Positions 38,168-48,433 of a stretch of DNA of 64,000 nucleotides are shown here, in pieces. The number at the start of each line of letters is the position of its first letter. Positions within the stretch are counted from its first letter, which is position 1. The notes under the pieces are model-generated. The model was not told the origin of the DNA, searched no databases, and saw nothing but the letters and a program-made list of their open reading frames with translations. The translations under genes were made by a program, and so were the position numbers. Location: contig CAVXGU010000004.1 in the NCBI GenBank assembly GCA_963761615.1, positions 310,001-374,000 of the forward strand, given 5' to 3'. Source of the DNA: CAVXGU01 sp963761615 (lineage in GTDB: Bacteria; Acidobacteriota; Vicinamibacteria; Vicinamibacterales; CAVVIG01).

Positions 38168-39229
38168 TCACTCGCCGCCCGCGAGGCGGATCGCCCCCTC
38201 GATGAGGGCTCGGCCGCGGTCGAGCACGGCCGCGCGCCACGCCGCGTCTCCCGGCGAGAAGATCGGGACGAGCTCGCCCGTGCCCGTCGCCTTGTTCCCG
38301 CCACCGCGATGGTGAAAACGCCAGTTCTCGAGGCGAAGCGCCCGGAAGACCGGTAGGGGCGAGTAGGTGCCGAACTCCTGGACGACGAAGAGCACCTGCG
38401 CGCCGGGCAGCGCCTGGCGGACGATGGCGTCGAAGGTGCCCCTGGCGCGATAGCCCGACGGCCGGCGCGGATCCGGCGATACGATCCGCCCGCAGGCGCC
38501 GCTCAGTGCGCCGAATGCCGGTGAGTCGGGCGGGTCGTTGACGAACAGCGTGTCGCGGGCGAAGGGGCCGAGGCCCGTGTGCACATCGATTCCGACGAGA
38601 CGCCGGACGCCCGGCAGCCGGGAGCAAAGGAGCTCGCGCAGCAGACGCGGCTCCTCCTCGAGCGACGAGCCTCCGAAGAACAACCCCTTCGGGTTCGCGT
38701 ACTGACCGCCCGCGATCGCCTGGCGCAGGGCGGGCAGGCCGTGGCGGCAGGCGAGCCAGGCCGCCCGGACGTGGAACCAGGCGTCGGGCGCGGCGCCAGA
38801 CGGGTTGACGAAGTCGTTCAGCGCGGCATATCCCTCGGGGGCACCCGCGTACGGATCGCCGGGTCCCAGGCAGTTGCGATTGAGGTCCACGTTGCGCGCA
38901 TTCACGCGGCGGCCCCAGGCCATGCCGTACGGGTCGACCACGTGGACGATCACGGCGGCACAGTCCGAGGGCAGGTCGAGGCCGTCGGCGAGCCACTGCA
39001 GTTGAATGGCGGAGCCGGCGAAGGCTTCGACGCCGTGGACGCCGGAGGCGTGCAGAATCGCCCGGGCAGGATTGTCGGGTCCGAACCATCCGATCTCGAT
39101 CGTCAGGACCTCGCCGTCCGGGCCGCGGGCGGCGAGGGCGAGCGATGTCAGCCGGCCGCCGGCGTCCGCGACCGCCTGGCGGAAGCGCTGCCGCGCCGTG
39201 AAATAGTCGCCGGAGAAGGGGCTGGGCAT
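38168..39229 (-). CDS. DUF2817 / M14-like zinc carboxypeptidase family protein
   Basis: 353 residues, no signal peptide. It has the M14-type zinc pattern HASGVHGVEAFAGSAIQL (H-x-x-E) with a later histidine in LVGIDVHTGLGPFARDT, plus VVDPYGMAWGRRVNARNVDLNRNC (the NxR and asparagine substrate-binding region of carboxypeptidases) and a late VVQEFGTYSPL with the candidate catalytic Glu. DUF2817 proteins are thought to be peptidases or deacylases. ATG 39229 chosen because the upstream reading is low-complexity. Divergent from the DinB gene. Confidence 0.82.
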   Translation of the reverse strand: MPSPFSGDYFTARQRFRQAVADAGGRLTSLALAARGPDGEVLTIEIGWFGPDNPARAILHASGVHGVEAFAGSAIQLQWLADGLDLPSDCAAVIVHVVDPYGMAWGRRVNARNVDLNRNCLGPGDPYAGAPEGYAALNDFVNPSGAAPDAWFHVRAAWLACRHGLPALRQAIAGGQYANPKGLFFGGSSLEEEPRLLRELLCSRLPGVRRLVGIDVHTGLGPFARDTLFVNDPPDSPAFGALSGACGRIVSPDPRRPSGYRARGTFDAIVRQALPGAQVLFVVQEFGTYSPLPVFRALRLENWRFHHRGGGNKATGTGELVPIFSPGDAAWRAAVLDRGRALIEGAIRLAGGE

Positions 39230-39302
39230 GAGTCGGCCGGCTTCGCGTGATCCTAGTGCACTTGCGGGGTGCGCCTGCAGGGCGACAGCGTAGACTGGAC
39301 GG

Positions 39303-39809
39303 ATGAGCGAGACCGCGCAGCAGTACATCGATCGAATCCTGTCGAACGTGTCGGGCGAGGACCCGTGGCAGGTGCTCGCCACCACGCCGACGCGTCTCCG
39401 GCATCTCGTTGCCGGCGGCCAGCCCGACGATCTGACCCGGAGGCCGGCACCCGACCGCTGGTCGGTGGCGGAGATCCTGGCGCATCTGGCGGACTGCGAG
39501 GTCGTCGCGGGATGGCGGTTGCGGAGCATCCTGGCGACCGACGGCGTCGCGCTGCAGCCCTTCGATCAGAACGTCTGGGCGTCGGCGTTCAGGTACGACG
39601 GCGCGCCGGTCGCCGAGTCGCTCGATCTCTTCGAGGCGAACCGCCGCGGCAACCTGCGTCTGCTGCGAGCCGTGGCCCCTGCGGCGCTCGAGCACCACGG
39701 GATGCACGCCGAGCGCGGACGCGAGAGCGTCGCGCACCTGATCCGCCTGAACGCGGGGCACGATCTGAATCATCTCCGGCAGATCGAGGCCCTGCTCGGG
39801 CGATCCTGA
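39303..39809 (+). CDS. DinB-family protein
   Basis: 168 residues forming the DinB/YfiT four-helix bundle. Candidate metal histidines lie in WSVAEILAHLADCE and NAGHDLNHLRQIEALL, with HHGMH between. Members are metal-dependent thiol transferases or uncharacterised damage-inducible proteins. TAGACT at 39291-39296 ends 6 bases before ATG, which suggests a leaderless transcript. The next gene begins 4 bases after the stop, so the pair is an operon with the threonine dehydratase. Confidence 0.88.
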   Translation: MSETAQQYIDRILSNVSGEDPWQVLATTPTRLRHLVAGGQPDDLTRRPAPDRWSVAEILAHLADCEVVAGWRLRSILATDGVALQPFDQNVWASAFRYDGAPVAESLDLFEANRRGNLRLLRAVAPAALEHHGMHAERGRESVAHLIRLNAGHDLNHLRQIEALLGRS

Positions 39810-39813
39810 TCGC

Positions 39814-40779
39814 ATGCGTCCGCCGACGATCGACGACGTGTACGCGGCGCGCCGCCACGTGTACGAGGTGCTCGCCCCGACGCCGCTCCTGCAGCATCCG
39901 CTGCTGTCGGCCGAAACCGGCCTCGACGTGTACGTGAAGCACGAGAACCACAACCCGACCGGCGCGTTCAAGGTCCGCGGGGGGCTGAACCTGGTGGCCG
40001 GGCTGTCGGCCGACGAGCGCCGCGGCGTCATCACGGCGACGACCGGCAATCACGGCCAGTCCCTCGCGTTCGCCTGCCGCCGTGCGCGGGTACCCTGCAC
40101 GATCGTCGTGCCGGTGGGCAACAATCCGGAGAAGAACGCCGCGATGCGGGCGTTCGGCGCCGACGTGATGGAATTCGGGCGCGACTTCGACGCGGCGCGC
40201 GAGCGCGTCGAGGATCTCCAGCGGGCGCGGGGGCTGCGCTACGTGCACTCGGCCAACGAGCCGGCGCTCGTCGCCGGCGTGGCGACCTATGCCCTGGAGA
40301 TCTTCGACGCGCTGCCGGACGCGGACGTCGTCCTGGTGCCGATCGGCGGCGGCAGCGGCGCGAGCGGCTGCGCGATCGTCCGCAGCGCCCTGGGACGCCG
40401 GGCGCACGTGATCGGCGTCCAGGCCGAGCGCGCCGACGCCTTCGCGAGGTCCTGGCGGACCGGTGCTCGCGTGGTCGGCGACTCGGCGGCGACCTTCGCC
40501 GAGGGCATGGCCACGCGCGTAACCTTCGATCTGCCGTTCGGCATTCTGTCGGCGGAGCTCGACGACGTGGTCACGCTCTCGGAGGAGGAGCTGGCGGAGG
40601 GCGTCCGACTGGCCCTGCGCACGACCCACAACCTCGCGGAGGGAGCGGGCGCGGCGTCGCTGGCGGCGGCGATGAAACGGCGCGGCGCGCTGCACGGCCG
40701 GAAGGTCGTCTGCGTGATGAGCGGCGGGAACATCGACCGGGCGACCCTGCAGGGGATTCTGGCCGGCGCGTCCACCTGA
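39814..40779 (+). CDS. Threonine/serine dehydratase (PLP fold type II)
   Basis: 321 residues. PLP lysine in NHNPTGAFKVRGGLN, substrate loop TATTGNHGQSLAFACRRA, phosphate-binding glycine loop VPIGGGSGASG and C-terminal CVMSGGNIDRATL. There is no regulatory ACT-like domain, so it is the short catabolic or serine-racemase-like form rather than biosynthetic IlvA. Typical reaction: L-threonine to 2-oxobutanoate plus ammonia, or serine to pyruvate. Second gene of the DinB operon. Confidence 0.9.
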   Translation: MRPPTIDDVYAARRHVYEVLAPTPLLQHPLLSAETGLDVYVKHENHNPTGAFKVRGGLNLVAGLSADERRGVITATTGNHGQSLAFACRRARVPCTIVVPVGNNPEKNAAMRAFGADVMEFGRDFDAARERVEDLQRARGLRYVHSANEPALVAGVATYALEIFDALPDADVVLVPIGGGSGASGCAIVRSALGRRAHVIGVQAERADAFARSWRTGARVVGDSAATFAEGMATRVTFDLPFGILSAELDDVVTLSEEELAEGVRLALRTTHNLAEGAGAASLAAAMKRRGALHGRKVVCVMSGGNIDRATLQGILAGAST

Positions 40780-40848
40780 CCGTGCTATCCTCGTTCGATT
40801 ATCGTCGCCGGGGTGGAGAGTGAACGGATGGAAAAGTGGAGGACTCGC

Positions 40849-41397
40849 ATGAAACGCATTGCCCTCGTTGTGCTCGCCGTGATGGCCGTGTCGTCCAGCG
40901 CATTCGCGCAGATGCCGATGAACGACAACGACACCGTCCTGTCGGCGCTGCCGGCCCGTCTCCGGGCGGACGCGAGCGTCGTCAAGTGGAAGCCGGACCA
41001 CACCTATGAAGTCGTGAAGAAGGGCACCAATAACCTGGTGTGCTACGACCGGTCGGGCTTCCCGCTGCAGCAGCCGTTCTCGATCGAGTGCACCAGCATG
41101 GCGAACCTCGATCGCGTCGCGCAGAACATGAAGGCCGAAGCGACCGGCGACAAGGCCAAGAGCGAAGCGATGCTCAAGGAAGAAGAAGCCAGCGGGACGC
41201 GCGTGAAGCCCGAGTTCGGGTCCGTGTGGTACCACTTCCAGGGCCCCGACAAGGAGCATGCGCGCCTGCACACCACGATCGCCGTGCCGGATGCGACCAC
41301 CAAGACGATGGGACTGCCCGAAAACGGCAAGCAGGGCGGCGTCTGGATCATGAACGCGGGCACGTCCACGGCCCACCTCATGATTCCCGGCGAGTAG
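40849..41397 (+). CDS. Secreted protein of unknown function
   Basis: 182 residues. Signal peptide MKRIALVVLAVMAVSSSAFA (cleavage about 20). The mature part starts with SALPARLRADASVVKWKPDH, has a CYDRSGFP-to-FSIECTS cysteine pair, an acidic helix (KSEAMLKEEEASGTRV) and ends GGVWIMNAGTSTAHLMIPGE. GGAGG at 40837-40841 fixes ATG 40849. TATCCT at 40784-40789 is a possible -10. I do not recognise the family; similar proteins are exported by other Acidobacteria as far as I can judge. Confidence 0.78.
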   Translation: MKRIALVVLAVMAVSSSAFAQMPMNDNDTVLSALPARLRADASVVKWKPDHTYEVVKKGTNNLVCYDRSGFPLQQPFSIECTSMANLDRVAQNMKAEATGDKAKSEAMLKEEEASGTRVKPEFGSVWYHFQGPDKEHARLHTTIAVPDATTKTMGLPENGKQGGVWIMNAGTSTAHLMIPGE

Positions 41398-41446
41398 CGG
41401 ACGTTCGAGGGCGGCGCCCCGCGCCGCCCTCCCCGCCTTCACGCCC

Positions 41447-41782
41447 ATGCCCGCTTCCACGACCCGCCTGCTGCCGCTCCTCGCGGCGCTCCTGTCCCTC
41501 TCGGCGGCGCAGGGCCGCCAGACGTTCACGGGCACGATCACCGACAGCGAGTGCGATCACGCCGACCATTCCCAGATGCGGATGGGGTCGACCGACGCGG
41601 AGTGCGTCGCGGCGTGCATCGACGCGCACGGCGCGACCTACGTGCTGTACGACGGACGGACCGTCTACAAGCTGAGCGATCAGCAGAAGCCGCAGGCGTT
41701 CGCCGGCCGGCGTGTCCGCGTCGACGGGACGCTCGACGCGGCGACCGGCACGATCCACGTGGACGCGATTGTCGCCGATTAG
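41447..41782 (+). CDS. Small secreted cysteine/histidine-motif protein (DUF5818-like)
   Basis: 111 residues. Signal peptide (about 1-23), then TFTGTITDSECDHADHSQMR, TDAECVAACIDAHGATYVL, and VYKLSDQQKPQAFAGRRVRV. Three cysteines plus several histidines in the first half could form a metal site or disulfides; the second half is a short OB-like barrel. The pattern is common among secreted acidobacterial proteins of unknown role. It follows the previous gene by 49 bases and may be co-transcribed. Confidence 0.78.
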   Translation: MPASTTRLLPLLAALLSLSAAQGRQTFTGTITDSECDHADHSQMRMGSTDAECVAACIDAHGATYVLYDGRTVYKLSDQQKPQAFAGRRVRVDGTLDAATGTIHVDAIVAD

Positions 41783-42340
41783 CGCCGTTCTCTGACGCGG
41801 CCGCTCGCCGCATCGCCCCGGACCTCGACCGTACGGCGACCCGCCCCGGCCGTATCGGCCCCCGCCCGTCCCTGTCTGCGAAGGTCCAGCATTGTCTCCC
41901 AAGATTTTATGGAAGTAATTCGCTTGTTGTGTACATATCTACAAGAAACTCAGCTCGCCGGGGTCGCCACGAGACATGTTCCCCTGCGCTGCCCGCTCCC
42001 GCCGGTGCGCCGCGCTCGCCAGTGCAGTCCGTCTGAACCCCGACAGCCGGCGCGGGATCGCGCTGACTGTCCAACCTCCAGGATCCCGTAGTCGAGCTCA
42101 TTGTGGCCGGCGTGTCGCGCCGCCGACTTGTCGCTCAACCACCAGACCTTCGTGACTCGCAGCGCGGTGCCCGGTCTCCTGCGCGGACACCGGATCCGTC
42201 ACGCCGCCTGGAACCTCGGCGAGCTGATCGGGCTTCCCGGGCTGCGCAGCCTGTTGCCGCTGGTGGCTCTCTGGGCGGGCACCGCCCTCTGGCTGGCTCG
42301 CGACTTCGGCTGATGGGACCGGATCGGCGCGGCGGCGGGG
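41783..42340. other. Intergenic region with an AT-rich dyad, no supported gene
   Basis: 558 bases. Around 41890-41955 the base composition drops sharply in GC and contains an imperfect dyad with arms CTTGT and ACAAG around GTGTACATA (about 41930-41952). Short open frames at 41907-42101 (minus) and 42101-42313 (plus, about 70 residues ending in a hydrophobic stretch) have no ribosome site or recognisable domain. This is the left margin of the accessory block. Confidence 0.45.
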
Positions 42341-42874
42341 TCAGTCCCGCGGGCGTCGGGTCCCTCGCCGGGGCCTCCCTACCCGCTCCAGGACGATGAT
42401 CGCGCGCGAGTCGCACCGCAGGCTGGGATCGTTGCGCCACTCGCGCAGGCGCTGCCGCAGGCTGGCGAGCACCTTGCGCTCGCCCTTTTCGAGCGTCGGT
42501 GATTCCAGCCGGTCGATGACCGCCAGCTCCAGGTCGGAGATCCCGTGACCCGGCTCGAGCGCGAGAAACGCGCGATCGCCGTACAGGGGCACCACGTTGA
42601 CACCCGGCAGCTTGGCGAAGGCGTGCGCGTTGACGACGATTAGCGCCAGGCGGCGTCCGACGACCGCCAGCTCCGCATCGTCGCGTGTCGTGTCCTCGTG
42701 GGCGCGGGTCTTGTGGGTCTTCTCGAAGAGGGTGACGATGGCCCAGCCGAGATCGGCGTGCAGCTTGCGCAGGCCCTGGACGACGTCCTCGGGCAGGGTG
42801 ACGGCGACGAGAACGCCCTGACGTCCGAACTTGTGGGGACGTCCGCGTTTGCCGGGCTTGCGCGGTGACGGCAT
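42341..42874 (-). CDS. Putative DNA-binding protein of unknown family
   Basis: 177 residues. It starts MPSPRKPGKRGRPHKFGRQG, a basic segment containing an AT-hook-like RGRP, continues with a ribbon-helix-helix-like piece VLVAVTLPEDVVQGLRKLHA, and then an alpha/beta region (LALIVVNAHAFAKLPGVNVV, ISDLELAVIDRLESPTLEKG). The C-terminus is basic again. A TACACT -10-like site is at 42948-42953 on the minus strand. Small basic proteins of this layout are probably regulators; no close family is recognised. Confidence 0.6.
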   Translation of the reverse strand: MPSPRKPGKRGRPHKFGRQGVLVAVTLPEDVVQGLRKLHADLGWAIVTLFEKTHKTRAHEDTTRDDAELAVVGRRLALIVVNAHAFAKLPGVNVVPLYGDRAFLALEPGHGISDLELAVIDRLESPTLEKGERKVLASLRQRLREWRNDPSLRCDSRAIIVLERVGRPRRGTRRPRD

Positions 42875-43003
42875 CGTGAAGGCGTCCGATGGCCGGCACC
42901 GGGGCTCGATGCCGGGCGTGACCGGGGTGGATCGACTGGCGGCCCAGAGTGTACACAGGCGACCGTCTCGATCCCAGTGAAATTCTTCGATTGGGGCGAG
43001 GGA

Positions 43004-43160
43004 TCAGGGCGCGGGTGACGCCTCGAGCAGCAGCACCGGGATGTTCACGACGTGCCGCACCTTGTCGGCGGTGGCGCCCTCGAGGATGTCCGCGAGGAAG
43101 CGATGCCCGTAGGTGGACATGGCGATTGTACGGCGACGAGGATGCGGCGGTATGGAACTC
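43004..43160 (-). pseudogene. Universal stress protein (UspA) remnant with an internal deletion
   Basis: The minus strand codes for a typical UspA C-terminus: MSTYGHRFLADILEGATADK continuing to VNIPVLLLEASPAP and a stop at 43004. Directly upstream, in another frame, is YRRILVAV (about 43127-43152), the classic UspA N-terminal strand. The roughly 100 residues normally between these, including the ATP loop, are missing and the joint is out of frame. So the gene is a deletion remnant lying just downstream of the TPR/sigma-54 gene on the same strand. Confidence 0.7.
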
Positions 43161-43176
43161 TCCAGCGCGCTCCTGG

Positions 43177-45876
<2,700 letters not shown>

Positions 45877-45977
45877 AGCGGCCCTCCTGGAAGCACGCGG
45901 CGACCGCCGCAGGTTTCCCGCGCCCCCGACTCAAATTGTCGTCAAATGTCTACCTGCTTTTCAATAGCTACTACTAC

Positions 45978-47166
45978 TAGTGTCCCGTCCCTGAAGTTGT
46001 GTAAATAACAGTACGCTCTCGGTCGTACTCGGCCATTGGAGGACACGAATGGCCCGACCCAAAGCGGTGTTGGTGATCACCGAGAGCGAACGACAGGGAC
46101 TGGAGTCGATGGCGCACCGATCGCGCACGGCGCCGCAGGCGGCGCGACGGGCGCGGATCGTGTTGGCGTGCGGCAGCGGCTTGGACAACACGACGGTCGC
46201 TCGGAAGCTGCATCTGGCGAAGCCCACCGTCGGGCGCTGGCGCCAGCGCTTCATCGACAAGCGGTTGGACGGACTGCTGGACGAGCCACGACCGGGCGCG
46301 CCGCGCACGATCACCGATGCGCAAGTCGAAGACATTGTGATCCGGACCTTGGAGAGTGCGCCGGTCGGCGCGACGCACTGGAGCACGCGGAGTCTCGCGA
46401 GAGCCACCGGCGTCAGTCCGATGAGTGTGCATCGGACTTGGCAGGCCTTCGGGTTGCAGCCGCATCGGACGACGACGTTCAAGCTCTCGCCGGATCCGCT
46501 GTTGGTCGACAAGATTCGTGACATCGTCGGGTTGTATCTGAACCCGCCGGCGCACGCCGCCGTGTTCTGTGTCGATGAAAAACCTCAAATCCAAGCCTTG
46601 GACCGGACGGCGCCGCTGTTGCCCTTGCGCCCGGGCCAAGCCGAGCGACGGACGCACGATTACAAGCGACACGGCACGACGTCGCTGTTCGCCGCCCTGG
46701 ACGTGAAGACGGGGCTCGTGCTCGGCCAGCTCCGGCGGCGTCACCGCGCGATCGAGTTTCGCGACTTTCTGACCGCGCTCGACGACCGCGTGCCAGCCGA
46801 TCTCGACGTGCACGTGATCATGGATAACTACGGCACACACAAGACCGCCTCGATCAAACGCTGGTTCGTTCGGCATCCGCGGTTCCATCCGCACTTCACG
46901 CCGACGTACGCGTCGTGGCTGAATCTCGTCGAGCGCTGGTTCGCGGCGCTCGAGACGCAGCAGCTCCGGCGTGGCGTGCACAGCAGTGTGCGTGCGCTCG
47001 AGACGGCCATTCGGACCTTCATCGAGGCTTCGAACACCGCCGGCCGGCCGTACGTGTGGAAGAAGACGGCCGATGAAATCCTGGCCAGCATCGCGCACTT
47101 CGCGGCTCGAACGAGTGCCGTCCATGATCAACAAGTTATGCTACGAACCACTGGTACGGGACACTA
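45978..47166 (+). mobile_element. IS630-family insertion sequence with TA target duplication
   Basis: The element proper spans 45980-47164 and is flanked by TA on each side (45978-45979 and 47165-47166), the fixed target of IS630/Tc1-type elements. Both ends begin GTGTCCCGT read inward; further inward the ends diverge. It carries one transposase gene. It landed in the spacer between the HD-GYP and TPR/sigma-54 genes, in a run of CTACTACTA. Confidence 0.88.
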
Positions 47167-47167
47167 G
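46049..47167 (+). CDS. IS630-family transposase
   Basis: 372 residues. N-terminal helix-turn-helix pair (NTTVARKLHLAKPTVGRWRQ and RSLARATGVSPMSVHRTWQA), then a DDE domain: CVDEKPQIQALDRT (first Asp), HVIMDNYGTHKTA (second Asp) and TYASWLNLVERWFAALE (Glu). TGGAGG sits 6 bases before ATG 46049. The gene appears intact. Its TAG stop (47165-47167) is not in the element: TA comes from the duplicated target and G from the flank, so the reading frame ends only after insertion. Confidence 0.93.
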   Translation: MARPKAVLVITESERQGLESMAHRSRTAPQAARRARIVLACGSGLDNTTVARKLHLAKPTVGRWRQRFIDKRLDGLLDEPRPGAPRTITDAQVEDIVIRTLESAPVGATHWSTRSLARATGVSPMSVHRTWQAFGLQPHRTTTFKLSPDPLLVDKIRDIVGLYLNPPAHAAVFCVDEKPQIQALDRTAPLLPLRPGQAERRTHDYKRHGTTSLFAALDVKTGLVLGQLRRRHRAIEFRDFLTALDDRVPADLDVHVIMDNYGTHKTASIKRWFVRHPRFHPHFTPTYASWLNLVERWFAALETQQLRRGVHSSVRALETAIRTFIEASNTAGRPYVWKKTADEILASIAHFAARTSAVHDQQVMLRTTGTGH

Positions 47168-48433
47168 CAGGATGCTGAAAAACGGCTCATGACCCGATCG
47201 ACAAGTCGATTCGGTCGTACTACGATCGGCGCACCCCTCTTCCAAGGAGCGTGCGCGTGCGCGGAGACGACGAGCAGAGCGGCCACTTGTTTAGCTATCT
47301 GTCGCCGGAGCAACGCGTGCCGGCCGATCATCCGCTGCGGGCGATTCGCACCATGACGGATGAGGCCTTGCGCCGGTTGTCGCCGCGGTTTGAGGCCATG
47401 TATGCCAAGACGGGCCGGGCCTCGATCCCACCGGAGCATCTGTTGCGGGCGCTGTTGCTCCAAGTGCTCTATTCGGTGCGCAGCGAGCGGATGCTGATCG
47501 AACAGCTCGAATACAACCTGCTGTTTCGCTGGTTTGTCGGCCTGGGCATGGACGATGCGGTGTGGGTGCCCACGACGTTCACCAAGAATCGCGACCGGCT
47601 GCTTGAGGGCGACATCGCGCGAGCCTTCTTTGAGGATGTCGTGGCGCAGGCCCGTGGCCGTCGCCTGCTGTCCGCCGAGCATTTCACCGTCGACGGGACC
47701 TTGCTGGAGGCGTGGGCGGGCCAGAAGAGTTTCACGCGCAAGGATCAGCCGCGCGAACCGCCCGACGATCGCGGGAATCCGACGATCAATTTCCATGGGG
47801 AACGGCGCTCGAATCAGACGCATCAGTCGACGACCGATCCCGACAGCCGGCTGTTTAAGAAGGCGAAGGGCCACGAAGCCAAGCTGGCCTATCTCGGTGA
47901 AGTGCTGATGGAGAATCGCCACGGGCTGGTGGTCGACGCCTGCGTCGTTCTGGCGACCGGCACCGGCGAGCGCGACGCGGCCCTCGGCCTGGTCGCCGGT
48001 CTGCCGTCTCGACGCGTGACCGTCGGCGGGGACAAAGGCTACGACACGCGCGGCTTTATCGAGACCCTGCGGGACCTCGGGGCCACGCCGCACATCGCGC
48101 TCAAGAAGAGAAGCCGCACCCTGGACGGACGGACGACGCGGCACGCCGGCTACGACATCAGTCAACGCGTGCGCAAACGCATCGAAGAAGTCTTTGGCTG
48201 GATGAAGACGGTCGGCGGGCTTTGCAAGCTCCGTCATCGTGGCGGGGCCCGCGTGAACTGGCAGTTCCTCTTCGCGGCGGCGGCCTACAACATGGTTCGC
48301 ATGCGCACGTTGGAGACCACCGCATGACCCGAGCGCACCGATCAGCACCGCGACGGTCGATCGACGACACGAGTCGGACCTTGAATCGAGTGCGGAAGTC
48401 GTCATGAACCTTCGAATTTCAGCATCCTGCTAG
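47164..48433 (+). mobile_element. IS5-type insertion sequence nested at the end of the IS630 element
   Basis: The element body is about 47168-48429. Its ends CAGGATGCTGAAA are perfect inverted repeats (47168-47180 and 48417-48429), and it is flanked by CTAG direct repeats (47164-47167 and 48430-48433). CTAG fits the YTAR 4-bp target of the IS5 group. The target consisted of the last base of the IS630 element, its TA duplication and one flanking G, so this insertion is the younger event. Confidence 0.87.
47257..48327 (+). CDS. IS5-type (DDE) transposase
   Basis: About 356 residues. N-terminal SYLSPEQRVPADHPLRAIRT and LLRALLLQVLYSVRSERMLI segment, then DDE residues in FTVDGTLLEAWAG, VVDACVVLATGTGERDAAL/VGGDKGYDTRGFI and the late QRVRKRIEEVFGWMKTVGG with the Y-(2)-R-(3)-E-(6)-K-like signature. 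GTG 47257 is preferred to GTG 47251 because AAGGAG (47244-47249) is then 7 bases away. The frame is uninterrupted, so the element may be active. Confidence 0.88.
   Translation: MRGDDEQSGHLFSYLSPEQRVPADHPLRAIRTMTDEALRRLSPRFEAMYAKTGRASIPPEHLLRALLLQVLYSVRSERMLIEQLEYNLLFRWFVGLGMDDAVWVPTTFTKNRDRLLEGDIARAFFEDVVAQARGRRLLSAEHFTVDGTLLEAWAGQKSFTRKDQPREPPDDRGNPTINFHGERRSNQTHQSTTDPDSRLFKKAKGHEAKLAYLGEVLMENRHGLVVDACVVLATGTGERDAALGLVAGLPSRRVTVGGDKGYDTRGFIETLRDLGATPHIALKKRSRTLDGRTTRHAGYDISQRVRKRIEEVFGWMKTVGGLCKLRHRGGARVNWQFLFAAAAYNMVRMRTLETTA

Noticed and set aside
42101..42313. Possible 70-residue protein with a hydrophobic C-terminus
   Set aside because: No ribosome site, no recognised domain, GTG start inside GC-rich sequence; equally open frames overlap on the other strand.
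45877..45977. Sigma-54 (-24/-12) promoter ahead of the TPR activator
   Set aside because: No GG-N10-GC arrangement with the flanking consensus is present; the spacer is better seen as a former intergenic gap in an operon.
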